A DNA stretch of 64,000 bases from Oscillibacter valericigenes (lineage in GTDB: Bacteria; Bacillota; Clostridia; Oscillospirales; Oscillospiraceae), in NCBI RefSeq assembly GCF_021531915.1, contig NZ_JAFBIV010000002.1:241853-305852 (forward strand), in the 5' to 3' direction. Of this stretch, positions 25,225-33,164 are shown in pieces (position 1 is the first letter of the stretch; each line of letters starts with the position of its first letter). The notes beneath the pieces were generated by a model. That model did not search any database. It had not been told where the DNA came from and saw only the letters and a list, made by a program, of their open reading frames with translations. The position numbers were made by a program, and so were the translations under genes.

Positions 25225-26514
25225 TCATTCCTCCACGATCTCGCCCAAAAGGGCCTCGCCTTCCAGGCCGGTGATGCGAACGTTTTTCACGGTGTTGTGC
25301 AGGTTTTCCCCCTCCACCAGCACCTCCATGTAATTGGGGGCGTGGCCGAAGAAACGGCCGTCCTTGGGCTGCTCAAAGAGGACCGAATACATCTTGCCCA
25401 CGCAGGCAGCCAGATATGCCCGCCGCATCTCCGCCGCCACCGCGGCGCCACGGCGAGCCCGCTCCTCCTTGACGGCTTTCGGCACCTGGCGCATCTCCGC
25501 CGCCGGAGTACCGGGCCGGATGGAGTAGGGGAAGATATGCATCTGGGCGAAGCCGCAGGTACGGATGAAGTCCAGCGTCTGGGCGAACTCCTCCTCCGTC
25601 TCCTCCGGGAAGCCCACGATCATGTCGGTGGTGATGGCCGGATGTTCAAAATATTGGTTCAAAAGTGCAACAGACTGTGCAAAACGGGTGGTATCGTACT
25701 TCCGGTTCATGCGCTTCAAGGTGGCGTCACAGCCGCTCTGCATGGACAGGTGGAACTGGGGGCACAGGTCCGGAAGCTGCGCCGCCCGGCGGCAGAAGTC
25801 CTCCGTGATGGTCCGGGGCTCCAGGCTGCCCAGCCGGATGCGGACGCCGGGAGCAGCCTTGCACAGGCCCTCCATCAGATCGATCAATGTCTGGCCGTTT
25901 TTCAGGTCCTTGCCCCAGGAGGAGATCTCGATGCCCGTCAGGACGATCTCCCGGTAGCCGTCGGCCTTCAGCTGTGCCGCCTGCTCCATGGCCTTGTCCA
26001 GGGGCAGGGACCGGACGGGGCCCCGGGCGTAGGGGATGATACAGTAGGTGCAGAAGTTGACGCAGCCGTCCTCCACCTTCAGCATAGCCCGGGTGCGCTC
26101 CGCCATGCCGCCGGCGGGCAGCACCTCGAAGGTCCGGCGGTCGAAGGCCTTGTCGATGGCCTCGATGGGCCGCTTCTCCTCCACCGCCTGCTCCAGCAGG
26201 TCGATGAAGCCCACCCGGTCGCCGGTGCCGGCGATCAGGTCCACATCCAGCTTCCGCACGTCCTCCACATGGGTCTGGGGATAGCAGCCGCACAGGGCCG
26301 CCACCGCCGCCGGGTGCTCCCGGCGGACGCGGTGGAGCATCTGCCGGGATTTCTGGTCGCTGACCGCGGTCACGGAGCAGCTGTTGACCACGTAGGCGTC
26401 GGCCGGGGCGGAAAACTCCACCACCTCATGGCCCCGCCGCCGCAGCTCCTGCTCCATGGCCTGGGTCTCGTATTGATTCACCTTGCATCCAAGGGTGTAA
26501 ATGGCAACTTTCAT
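25225..26514 (-). CDS. mtaB: tRNA t6A37 methylthiotransferase MtaB
   Basis: The 429-residue radical-SAM enzyme adds a methylthio group to t6A37 in tRNAs reading ANN codons. The N-terminal UPF0004 domain carries three cluster cysteines (YTLGCKVNQYET, VNSCSVTAVSDQKS and AALCGCYPQ). The radical-SAM motif is DGCVNFCTYCIIPYARG near residue 150, and a TRAM-like C-terminal domain closes the protein. The ordering and the GCKVNQYE start identify MtaB rather than MiaB or RimO. It is the first gene of a leftward operon with the YfbR-type nucleotidase and the hydrolase, and it faces a cysteine desulfurase gene across a palindromic intergenic region. Confidence 0.95.
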   Translation of the reverse strand: MKVAIYTLGCKVNQYETQAMEQELRRRGHEVVEFSAPADAYVVNSCSVTAVSDQKSRQMLHRVRREHPAAVAALCGCYPQTHVEDVRKLDVDLIAGTGDRVGFIDLLEQAVEEKRPIEAIDKAFDRRTFEVLPAGGMAERTRAMLKVEDGCVNFCTYCIIPYARGPVRSLPLDKAMEQAAQLKADGYREIVLTGIEISSWGKDLKNGQTLIDLMEGLCKAAPGVRIRLGSLEPRTITEDFCRRAAQLPDLCPQFHLSMQSGCDATLKRMNRKYDTTRFAQSVALLNQYFEHPAITTDMIVGFPEETEEEFAQTLDFIRTCGFAQMHIFPYSIRPGTPAAEMRQVPKAVKEERARRGAAVAAEMRRAYLAACVGKMYSVLFEQPKDGRFFGHAPNYMEVLVEGENLHNTVKNVRITGLEGEALLGEIVEE

Positions 26515-26567
26515 GGGAATCTCCTTGCCTTTTCTGAAAAAGCTCTATATAATAATAAAATTGTGCA

Positions 26568-26608
26568 AGTACGGTAAAACCGAACTCGTTTTTGCATGTT
26601 ACCGTACT
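26568..26608. promoter_or_regulatory. inverted repeat AGTACGGTAA-N21-TTACCGTACT
   Basis: Perfect 10-bp arms (26568-26577 and 26599-26608) lie between the divergent mtaB and cysteine desulfurase genes. A third partial half-site (TATACCG) follows at 26611. There is no T tract, so it reads better as an operator or cruciform than as a terminator. Confidence 0.5.
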
Positions 26609-26661
26609 AGTATACCGTTTATTTCTCTTCAGGGCAAGTCCCAAGAAAAGGAGTTCTCCCT

Positions 26662-27795
26662 ATGATTTATCTGGATCACGCCGCCACCACCCCCGTCCCC
26701 CGGGAAGTGGCGGACGCCATGTATGAGGTTCTGACGAACCAGTTCGGCAACCCCAGCTCCCAGTACCAGCTGGGTCTGGACATGAAAAAGCAGGTGGAGG
26801 GCTGGCGGAAGACCGTGGCCGATGCCCTGGGCTGCGAGCCGAAGCAGCTGTACTTCACCGCCTGCGGCACCGAAGGCGACAACTGGGCCATCCAGGCGGC
26901 CTGCTGGCAAAACCGCCATGTAGGGCGCCACATCGTCACCACCGCCGTGGAGCACAGCGCCGTGCTGGAATGCTGCAAGTGGATGGAGCAGCAGGGTTAC
27001 GAGGTGACCCGCATCGCCCCCGATGGCAAGGGCAGCATCACGGCGGAGCAGGTGCTCTCCGCAGTGCGGTCCGACACGGCCCTGGTCAGTGTGATGATGG
27101 TCAACAACGAGCTGGGCAATGTCTATCCCATCGCGGACATCGCCAAGGGCCTGGCTGCCAAAAATCCCAAGACATTACTGCACACCGACGCGGTGCAGGG
27201 TTTTTTGAAGGTCCCCTTCTCCGCCAAAGCTCTGGGGGCGGACTTCATCACCATCTCCGGCCACAAGATCGGCGGCCCCAAGGGCGTGGGCGCCCTGTAC
27301 ATCGGCCCCCGGGTGCGGAATCCCCGGCCTCTGCTGGCCGGCGGCGGCCAGGAGGGCGGCCTGCGGTCCGGCACAGAGGCCACCGCCCAGATCGCCGGCT
27401 TTGCCAAGGCGGTGGAACTGCGGACAGAGGACCTTGCGGACAAGCTGGCCCACATGGCGGAGCTCAAGGCTTACGCTGTGGAGCGTCTCACTGCCATTCC
27501 CGATCTGACGGTGATCTCTGACGGCACTGCCCCCCACATTCTGGCGGTCTCTCTGGCAGGCTGGCCCAGCCAGAACATCGTCAACGACCTGTCCGCCCAG
27601 GGCCTCTGCATCTCCGCCGGCTCCGCCTGCCACCAGGGCAAGCCCAGCCATGTGGTGGCCGCCCTGAAGCTGCCCAAAAAGACAGCGGGCGGCGTCATCC
27701 GCATCAGTTTCGGCCCGGAGACCACCAAAGCCGACATCGACGCCTGCGCCGATGCTCTGAAAAACCACCACGACAACCGGATGCCCATGCTATGA
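26662..27795 (+). CDS. cysteine desulfurase (NifS/IscS-like)
   Basis: The 377-residue PLP enzyme releases sulfur from cysteine for iron-sulfur clusters or tRNA thiolation. Motifs are the N-terminal IYLDHAATTPVPREVADAM, a histidine in TTAVEHSAVLECCKWM, the PLP lysine in ISGHKIGGPKGVGALYIG near residue 205 and the catalytic cysteine in SAGSACHQGKPS near 319. It lacks an adjacent IscU or MnmA gene. Its divergent neighbour MtaB needs both sulfur and clusters, which gives a functional link. AAAAGGAG precedes the ATG. Confidence 0.93.
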   Translation: MIYLDHAATTPVPREVADAMYEVLTNQFGNPSSQYQLGLDMKKQVEGWRKTVADALGCEPKQLYFTACGTEGDNWAIQAACWQNRHVGRHIVTTAVEHSAVLECCKWMEQQGYEVTRIAPDGKGSITAEQVLSAVRSDTALVSVMMVNNELGNVYPIADIAKGLAAKNPKTLLHTDAVQGFLKVPFSAKALGADFITISGHKIGGPKGVGALYIGPRVRNPRPLLAGGGQEGGLRSGTEATAQIAGFAKAVELRTEDLADKLAHMAELKAYAVERLTAIPDLTVISDGTAPHILAVSLAGWPSQNIVNDLSAQGLCISAGSACHQGKPSHVVAALKLPKKTAGGVIRISFGPETTKADIDACADALKNHHDNRMPML

Positions 27796-27820
27796 GCATC
27801 AAACATCAGGAGTATTTTTC

Positions 27821-29212
27821 ATGCTGAACCATCTCCGCCGGGAACCCGGCTTTTACAAACGGCTGTGGACGCTGTCCCTGCCCATCATCCTGCAGAACCT
27901 CATCACCTTCTCCCTGGGGTTGATTGACACCTTCATGGTGAGCCAACTGGGTAACGAGGAGATGGCCGCTGTCACCACCGCCAATGTGCCGGTGTTTCTG
28001 CTCATCAGCATCGTCTTCGGCGTCCAGAGCGGTCTGGGGATCCTGGTGAGCCAGTATTGGGGCAGGGGGGATGTGAAAAGCATCAACCGTGCGTTGGGTG
28101 TGGCATCCTTTATCGGCACCGGCATTACCGTGGTGCTGGCGGTGCTGTTCTTCCTCTTCCCCGTCCCCGTCATGGACCTGCTGTCCAACGAGCATGCCCT
28201 GTCCCTGCTGGGCGCGCCGTACCTGCGGATCATCGGCTTCTCCTATGTGTTCAATATGCTCTCCTCCATCTACGCCAGCGCCCAGCGCAGCGTGGAAAAT
28301 CCCACCTTCGGCATGAAGCTCTTCGGTTTCTCCACTCTGCTGAATACCGGCCTTAACTATCTGCTGATCTTCGGCCACCTGGGCTTTCCCGCCATGGGCG
28401 TGGCCGGGGCGGCCCTGGCCACCCTGCTGGCCCGAATGTCGGAATTCCTGATCTGCACGGTCTGCGCCCTCCGCAGTAAAACCATCCCCCTGGACTTTGT
28501 CCGCTTCCTGCGGCCCGGCTGGGACATGACCCGCCGCTTCGTGAAATATGCCTCCCCGGTGGTGCTGAATGAAGCCGCCTGGGGCCTGGGCAACTCCCTG
28601 CTGACAGTCATTCTGGGCTACACGGATAACTCCGTGGAGATGCTGGCGGCCAACGCCGTCATGGGCAACCTGACCCGTCTGTTCCTGGTGGTTTGCTTCG
28701 GCCTGGGCGCCGCCACGGCGGTGCTGGTTGGCAAGGCCATCGGCGAGGGACAGAGCCGGGAGGCCGTCATGTCTCTCAGTCAGGCTCTGATGGGATTTGC
28801 CGTGCTGGTGGGCGGTGCCGTGGGACTGACGGCCCTGATTCTGGTGCCCACGCTGTTCGTGCCGGTCATCTTTCCCCTGTTCAAGCTGTACGGCGAGTCC
28901 GCCGCCATTGCCACAGCTCTGGCGGTCGCCAGCTTTCTGGGCCTGCCTCTCCACGCCCATTCCATTTCCTCCATCACCGGCGTCCTGCGTGCCGGCGGAG
29001 ATGTGGGCTGGTCCACCTTTCTGGACCTGGCGCCTCAGTGGCTGGCCTGCCTGCCCCTGACCGCTCTGGCGGCTCTGGTGCTGAAGACCGGGTGCTGGCC
29101 CATCGCCATCGCCATGCAGGCGGAGTGCATCATCAAGGTCCCCCTGTGCACCTGGCGCATCAACAGCGGCAAATGGATCAACGACCTGACAAGGAGGCAC
29201 AGCACACCATGA
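27821..29212 (+). CDS. MATE-family efflux transporter
   Basis: The 463-residue protein has twelve predicted membrane helices and MATE landmarks (LSLPIILQNLITFSLGLIDT, VSQLGNEEMAAVTTANV, GVQSGLGILVSQYWGRGD). It differs clearly from the MATE protein at 16212 and is not a recent duplicate. The substrate is unknown. It starts 25 bases after the cysteine desulfurase stop, and its stop overlaps the next ATG by four bases, so it belongs to a rightward run 26662-30748. Confidence 0.92.
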   Translation: MLNHLRREPGFYKRLWTLSLPIILQNLITFSLGLIDTFMVSQLGNEEMAAVTTANVPVFLLISIVFGVQSGLGILVSQYWGRGDVKSINRALGVASFIGTGITVVLAVLFFLFPVPVMDLLSNEHALSLLGAPYLRIIGFSYVFNMLSSIYASAQRSVENPTFGMKLFGFSTLLNTGLNYLLIFGHLGFPAMGVAGAALATLLARMSEFLICTVCALRSKTIPLDFVRFLRPGWDMTRRFVKYASPVVLNEAAWGLGNSLLTVILGYTDNSVEMLAANAVMGNLTRLFLVVCFGLGAATAVLVGKAIGEGQSREAVMSLSQALMGFAVLVGGAVGLTALILVPTLFVPVIFPLFKLYGESAAIATALAVASFLGLPLHAHSISSITGVLRAGGDVGWSTFLDLAPQWLACLPLTALAALVLKTGCWPIAIAMQAECIIKVPLCTWRINSGKWINDLTRRHSTP

Positions 29213-30033
29213 CCAGCCTGTTTCGCTGCCCCATCTGCGGCGGCCCGCTGACCCGGGAAGAGCGGGCTTACCGCTGTCCGGTCGGTCACAGCTACGACAT
29301 TGCCAAGGAGGGCTACACCTACCTGCTGCCCCCCAATCAGAAGCACTCCGCCGCCCCTGGCGACGACAAGGGCATGGCCGTTGCCCGGCGGGACTTCCTC
29401 TCCAAAGGGTATTATGTACCGCTGCTGAATACGCTCTGTACTGAAATTTCAGCCCGCACAGGGAATTCCCCGGCTCTGCTGGACACCGGCTGCGGCGAGG
29501 GATACTACACCGCCGGCATCTTCCGCGCTCTGGCGGAGGCCGGGAAAGACCCCCGCATGGCGGGCACCGACATCTCCAAATTCATCCTCCGCTATGCCGC
29601 CAAACGTGAGAAAGATGTGGAGTTCGCCGTGGCATCCTCCTATCACCTGCCGGTGGCGGACGGGAGCATGGATATACTTCTGAACTGCTTCTCCCCCCTG
29701 GCCCTGGAGGAGTTCCGCCGGGTGCTGAAACCCGGCGGCGTGTTCCTCTATGTGGTCCCGGCGGCGGACCACCTGTGGGAGCTGAAGCAGGTGCTCTACG
29801 AGAAGCCCTACCCCAACGAGGAGAAAGAAACTCCCTACGAGGGCTTCGCCTATGACGCCATCGTCCCCGTGGACGCCCGCATCCATCTGGAAAGCCAGGC
29901 GGACATCCACGCCCTGTTCCAGATGACCCCCTACTATTGGAAAACTCCCAAGGCCGGGGCGGAGCGGCTGGCAGCCCTGGATACGCTGGACTGCCGCATC
30001 GCCTTCCGCGTCCATATTTTCCGAAAACTGTAA
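29209..30033 (+). CDS. rlmA: RlmA-like 23S rRNA guanine-N1-methyltransferase
   Basis: The 274-residue protein has the N-terminal zinc site of RlmA (FRCPICGGPL and YRCPVGHSYD, two Cys pairs plus His). A SAM-dependent methyltransferase domain follows, with motif I LLDTGCGEGYYTAGIF near residue 88, GTDISKFILRYAAKR, and the post-motif NCFSPLALEEFRRVLKPGGVF. RlmA(I) methylates G745, and the Gram-positive RlmA(II) methylates G748 and affects macrolide and tylosin resistance. Sequence alone does not settle which base. ATG 29209 overlaps the MATE stop (ATGA). Confidence 0.9.
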   Translation: MTSLFRCPICGGPLTREERAYRCPVGHSYDIAKEGYTYLLPPNQKHSAAPGDDKGMAVARRDFLSKGYYVPLLNTLCTEISARTGNSPALLDTGCGEGYYTAGIFRALAEAGKDPRMAGTDISKFILRYAAKREKDVEFAVASSYHLPVADGSMDILLNCFSPLALEEFRRVLKPGGVFLYVVPAADHLWELKQVLYEKPYPNEEKETPYEGFAYDAIVPVDARIHLESQADIHALFQMTPYYWKTPKAGAERLAALDTLDCRIAFRVHIFRKL

Positions 30034-30046
30034 CAGAGGTGCTGAC

Positions 30047-30748
30047 ATGAAACCCAATCCCACCCGTTCCGCCCTCATTCTCATCGACATGGAAAACGGC
30101 TTTGTGGACCCCCGGGGCGGCCACTGCATCCGCTTCGCCCAGTCCACCGTCCCCGCCTGTGTCCGGGCGCTGGGCCTGTCCCGGTCCAAGGGCATCCCTG
30201 TGTTTTTCGTCAAACGCATTTACCGGGCCGACGGCAGCGACGTGGAGCTGACCCGGTATGCCGCCTGGAAGGCCGGAGGCCGGGCCTGTATGCCCGCCTC
30301 CGCAGGCTTTAACAGTGCTCAGGCACCGGAGGGCCTGCGGCCCCAGCCCGGGGATTACACCATCATCAAGCCCCGGTGGAGCGCCTTTTTCCAGACGGAG
30401 CTGGACCTGATCCTGCGGCGTCTGGATGTGCGCACCGTGATCCTGGCGGGCACCACAACGCCCAACTGCGTCCGCACCACCTGCTATGATGCCATCGCCC
30501 TGGAGTACAACACCGTTGTGCTGACGGACTGCTGCTCCTCCCAGACGGAGGAGATCCAGCGGGTGAACCTGGAGGACATGGAGCGGGCCGGCGCCATCCT
30601 CATGGACAGCACCGCTTTCGCGGACTACGGCCCGGAGACCGTGGCCGACCTCTCCGCCGCCATCCGGGAAGAAATGCTGCAAAGCGATGCCAGCCCGGAG
30701 CCCTTCCTGGATGCCCCCGGCGGCACCGGCTGGACCGACCTCTGGTAA
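30047..30748 (+). CDS. isochorismatase-family cysteine hydrolase
   Basis: The 233-residue protein has the catalytic triad of the family: aspartate in LIDMENGFVDPRGG, lysine in TIIKPRWSAFF near residue 107 and cysteine in AGTTTPNCVRTTCYDAIAL near 142. Members hydrolyse isochorismate, nicotinamide, N-carbamoyl compounds or ureidoacrylate; without siderophore genes nearby the last groups are more likely. It starts 13 bases after the RlmA gene and ends at a terminator hairpin that has been duplicated around a short repeat element. Confidence 0.85.
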   Translation: MKPNPTRSALILIDMENGFVDPRGGHCIRFAQSTVPACVRALGLSRSKGIPVFFVKRIYRADGSDVELTRYAAWKAGGRACMPASAGFNSAQAPEGLRPQPGDYTIIKPRWSAFFQTELDLILRRLDVRTVILAGTTTPNCVRTTCYDAIALEYNTVVLTDCCSSQTEEIQRVNLEDMERAGAILMDSTAFADYGPETVADLSAAIREEMLQSDASPEPFLDAPGGTGWTDLW

Positions 30749-30752
30749 TGAA

Positions 30753-30777
30753 AAGGCGTGCCCAAACGGGCACGCCT
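30753..30777 (+). terminator. terminator hairpin, first of two identical copies
   Basis: AGGCGTGCCC-AAA-CGGGCACGCCT follows the isochorismatase stop. The same 25 bases recur at 30939-30963. Here the T tract is lost and the sequence runs into the inserted element. Confidence 0.75.
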
Positions 30778-30938
30778 CAGGCTGTCGATAAACCCGAAAA
30801 TCTTACGCAACGGGAAGGAAGGGTGTGCGCGGGGAACCCAGGAAGGGTTCCCTGCGCCACTCAAATCAACAGTTTTCAGAACTTTTTTGAAGTTCTGAAA
30901 ACTTGTTCAGCTTGTTGAAAAGACTTTTTCGACAAGCT
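30778..30938. mobile_element. short inverted-repeat element (MITE-like), copy 1
   Basis: A 161-bp non-coding element begins CAGGCTGTCGATAAACCCG and ends TTTTTCGACAAGCT. The ends are imperfect terminal inverted repeats (GCTGTCGATAAA against GCTTGTCGAAAA). Inside lies a long hairpin, AGTTTTCAGAACTT with AAGTTCTGAAAACT. A related element with the same first 20 bases is at 55143. A 25-bp direct repeat of a terminator flanks this copy. Confidence 0.7.
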
Positions 30939-30968
30939 AAGGCGTGCCCAAACGGGCACGCCTTTTAT
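30939..30968. terminator. terminator hairpin, second copy with T tract
   Basis: AGGCGTGCCC-AAA-CGGGCACGCCT followed by TTTTATC. It retains the T tract missing from the copy at 30753, so it is probably the original terminator end. Confidence 0.8.
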
Positions 30969-30999
30969 CATCTGTCATCCTTTTGCAGGGTCGCTTGAC

Positions 31000-31914
31000 T
31001 CAGCAGGGCTTTTCCGGCTTCTCCTCCGCCTTTTTCGCTCTGCGGCGCTTGCGCAGGACCCGGATGACCGCCACGGCGAGCACCGCCAGCACCAGCACCC
31101 ACATCCAGCCGTATGCCAGAGCCACGGCAAAGTTCTCGATGGCGTCGGTGAAATTCGACCAGCCGCCGGTGAAGGCCTTGCCCAGGCGGCTCATAAAGCT
31201 GTCGGGCACCTCCTCCACATCGGAGAGCTTGTATACCTCCTGCAGGGAGATGGACACAGTGGCGTAATCCACCTGTCCGTCGTAGTGCCGCAGGGTACCG
31301 GAGAGCTCGTCGATCATCTGCTCCGTCTCCGAGATGGCGGATTCGATGGTAATGATGTCCTCCATGTTCTCCGCCTTGGCCAGCAGCGCCTGGAGCCGCT
31401 CCAGCTTGATCTGTAGGGTTTTCAGGCGGCCCTGGGTGTCGTAATACCGCTCGCTGATATCCTCCTGCTGGGCGTCCCGCCAAGTCTCGTGGCACAGCTC
31501 CCCTGCCTGGTCCAGGAAAGTCTGGTACTTTTCCGCCGGGATGCGGACGGTGTACTCCGCCCAGCGGCCATTGCTCCGCTTGCCCACACTGCTGGACTGG
31601 AAGTAGCCGCCCATCTGCTCCGTCAGGTCTGTCAGGCCCTGAACGGCCTCTTCAAAAGTAGTGGTCTCCAGATTCATCTGTGCGGTGCGGATGAGCTTCT
31701 GTCCGGCGGGATAGGTCGCCCCTCCGCCGGATGCGGTGCTGCCGGAATCGAAGCCCAGGTACTCCTCCGCCATTTCCGTCTCCACGGGATACGCCATATC
31801 CGCCGCGGCACTGGGGGCTTCCGCCGCGAACTCCTCCGATTTGCTTCCGCCGCAGGCGGCCAGGGACAGTACCAGCAACAACGCAAGCGCCAGTGCAAAC
31901 AGCTTTCTTTTCAT
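31000..31914 (-). CDS. DUF4349-domain lipoprotein
   Basis: The 304-residue protein has a lipoprotein signal peptide with lipobox LSLAAC (lipidated Cys near residue 21). The DUF4349 domain (residues about 75-265) has LIRTAQMNLETTTFEEAVQG, then RIPAEKYQTFLDQAGEL and a long coiled coil LKTLQIKLERLQALLAKAEN. A C-terminal membrane helix (WMWVLVLAVLAVAVIRVL) is followed by a basic tail. So it is tethered at both ends on the outer face of the membrane. Function is unknown. The start at 31914 has AAGGAGG upstream; a longer frame exists but would place the signal internally. Confidence 0.88.
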   Translation of the reverse strand: MKRKLFALALALLLVLSLAACGGSKSEEFAAEAPSAAADMAYPVETEMAEEYLGFDSGSTASGGGATYPAGQKLIRTAQMNLETTTFEEAVQGLTDLTEQMGGYFQSSSVGKRSNGRWAEYTVRIPAEKYQTFLDQAGELCHETWRDAQQEDISERYYDTQGRLKTLQIKLERLQALLAKAENMEDIITIESAISETEQMIDELSGTLRHYDGQVDYATVSISLQEVYKLSDVEEVPDSFMSRLGKAFTGGWSNFTDAIENFAVALAYGWMWVLVLAVLAVAVIRVLRKRRRAKKAEEKPEKPC

Positions 31915-32016
31915 GGTCCATCCTCCTTTTTCCACCCCTGCTCTTCCAACACGGGGGTGCTTTACCTGAATAGACGAAAAGTCATGGCAAAATGTTCCGC
32001 CTTTTTGCGCCGTATC

Positions 32017-32045
32017 TTGCCTTTTTTTGCCCGGTGGGGTAAAAT
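32017..32045 (+). promoter_or_regulatory. sigma-A promoter for the alpha-hydroxyacid dehydrogenase gene
   Basis: TTGCCT (32017-32022), 17 bp, TAAAAT (32040-32045), 39 bases before ATG 32084. Confidence 0.75.
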
Positions 32046-32083
32046 AACCCTGCTTGAACATTTGGAATGGAGGAACTGTACAT

Positions 32084-33103
32084 ATGACTTATCAGGAAAT
32101 TCTGGCCAACGCCCGGACCTGCTCCGGCCCCCACTGCAAGGCCTGCCCCGTCTGCAACGGCCTGGCCTGCAAGAACACCATGCCCGGTCCCGGTGCCAAG
32201 GGCATCGGCACCGGCGCTATCCGCAACTACCAGAAGTGGCAGGAGCTGTGCGTCAACATGGACACCATCTGCGAGAACAAGCCCGTGGACACCACCGCCC
32301 GCCTCTTCGGCCGGGAGTTCGTGCTGCCCGTGTTTGCCGCTCCCGTAGGCGCCATGCAGCTGCACTACGGCGACAAGTACAACGACCTGGAGTACAATGA
32401 CATCCTGGTGTCCGCCTGCGCCCAGGCCGGCATCGCCGCCTTCACCGGCGACGGCACCAACCCCGCCGTGGTGGAGGCCGCCGCTGAGGCCCTGAAGAAG
32501 TCCGGCGGCCTGGGTGTGCCCACCATCAAGCCCTGGAACATCGAGACCATCCGGGAGAAGATGGATCTGGTGAAGGCCGCCGATCCCTTCGCCATCGCCA
32601 TGGACATCGACGCCGCCGGCCTGCCCTTCCTGAAGAACCTGACGCCCCCCGCCGGCAGCAAGACCGTGGAGGAGCTGAAGGAGATCGCCCGGATCGCCGG
32701 CAAGCCCTTCATCCTCAAGGGCATTATGACCGTGGCCGGTGCCAAAAAGGCCCTGGAGGCCGGGGCCAGCGGCATCGTGGTCAGCAACCACGGTGGCCGC
32801 GTGCTGGACCAGTGCCCCGCCACCGCCGAGGTGCTCCCCGCCATCGTGGACGCCGTGGGCGGCAAGATGACGGTGCTGGTGGACGGCGGTATCCGCACCG
32901 GCATGGACGTGTTCAAGGCCCTGGCCCTGGGCGCCGACGGCGTGCTGATCGCCCGGCCCTTCGTCACCATGGTCTACGGCGGCGGAGCTGACGGCGTGCA
33001 GGTGTACGTGGAAAAGCTGAAGGCCGAGCTGGCCGACGCCATGGCCATGTGCGGCGCCCACAGCCTCAGCGATATTGACCGCTCCATGATCTTCGGCTAT
33101 TGA
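32084..33103 (+). CDS. FMN-dependent alpha-hydroxy-acid oxidising protein
   Basis: The 339-residue protein has the TIM-barrel fold of the glycolate/lactate oxidase family. The catalytic histidine and substrate arginine lie in VVSNHGGRVLDQCPA near residue 235, the flavin-binding lysine in FILKGIMTVAGAKKA, and FMN phosphate binding in VLVDGGIRTGMDVFKALALG. It also has an unusual cysteine-rich N-terminus, CSGPHCKACPVCNGLACKN, that could hold an iron-sulfur cluster or metal. In an anaerobe it is more likely a dehydrogenase than an oxidase. TGGAGG precedes the ATG, and a strong terminator follows. Confidence 0.88.
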   Translation: MTYQEILANARTCSGPHCKACPVCNGLACKNTMPGPGAKGIGTGAIRNYQKWQELCVNMDTICENKPVDTTARLFGREFVLPVFAAPVGAMQLHYGDKYNDLEYNDILVSACAQAGIAAFTGDGTNPAVVEAAAEALKKSGGLGVPTIKPWNIETIREKMDLVKAADPFAIAMDIDAAGLPFLKNLTPPAGSKTVEELKEIARIAGKPFILKGIMTVAGAKKALEAGASGIVVSNHGGRVLDQCPATAEVLPAIVDAVGGKMTVLVDGGIRTGMDVFKALALGADGVLIARPFVTMVYGGGADGVQVYVEKLKAELADAMAMCGAHSLSDIDRSMIFGY

Positions 33104-33111
33104 TAAGCGAT

Positions 33112-33148
33112 AAAAAAATCAGCTCCCCGGTTGGGGAGCTGATTTTTT
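33112..33148. terminator. bidirectional terminator
   Basis: AAAAAAATCAGCTCCCC, loop GGTT, GGGGAGCTGATTTTTT. It separates convergent genes for the flavoenzyme and the surface protein. Confidence 0.92.
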
Positions 33149-33164
33149 GCTTATTTCTGGAGGA

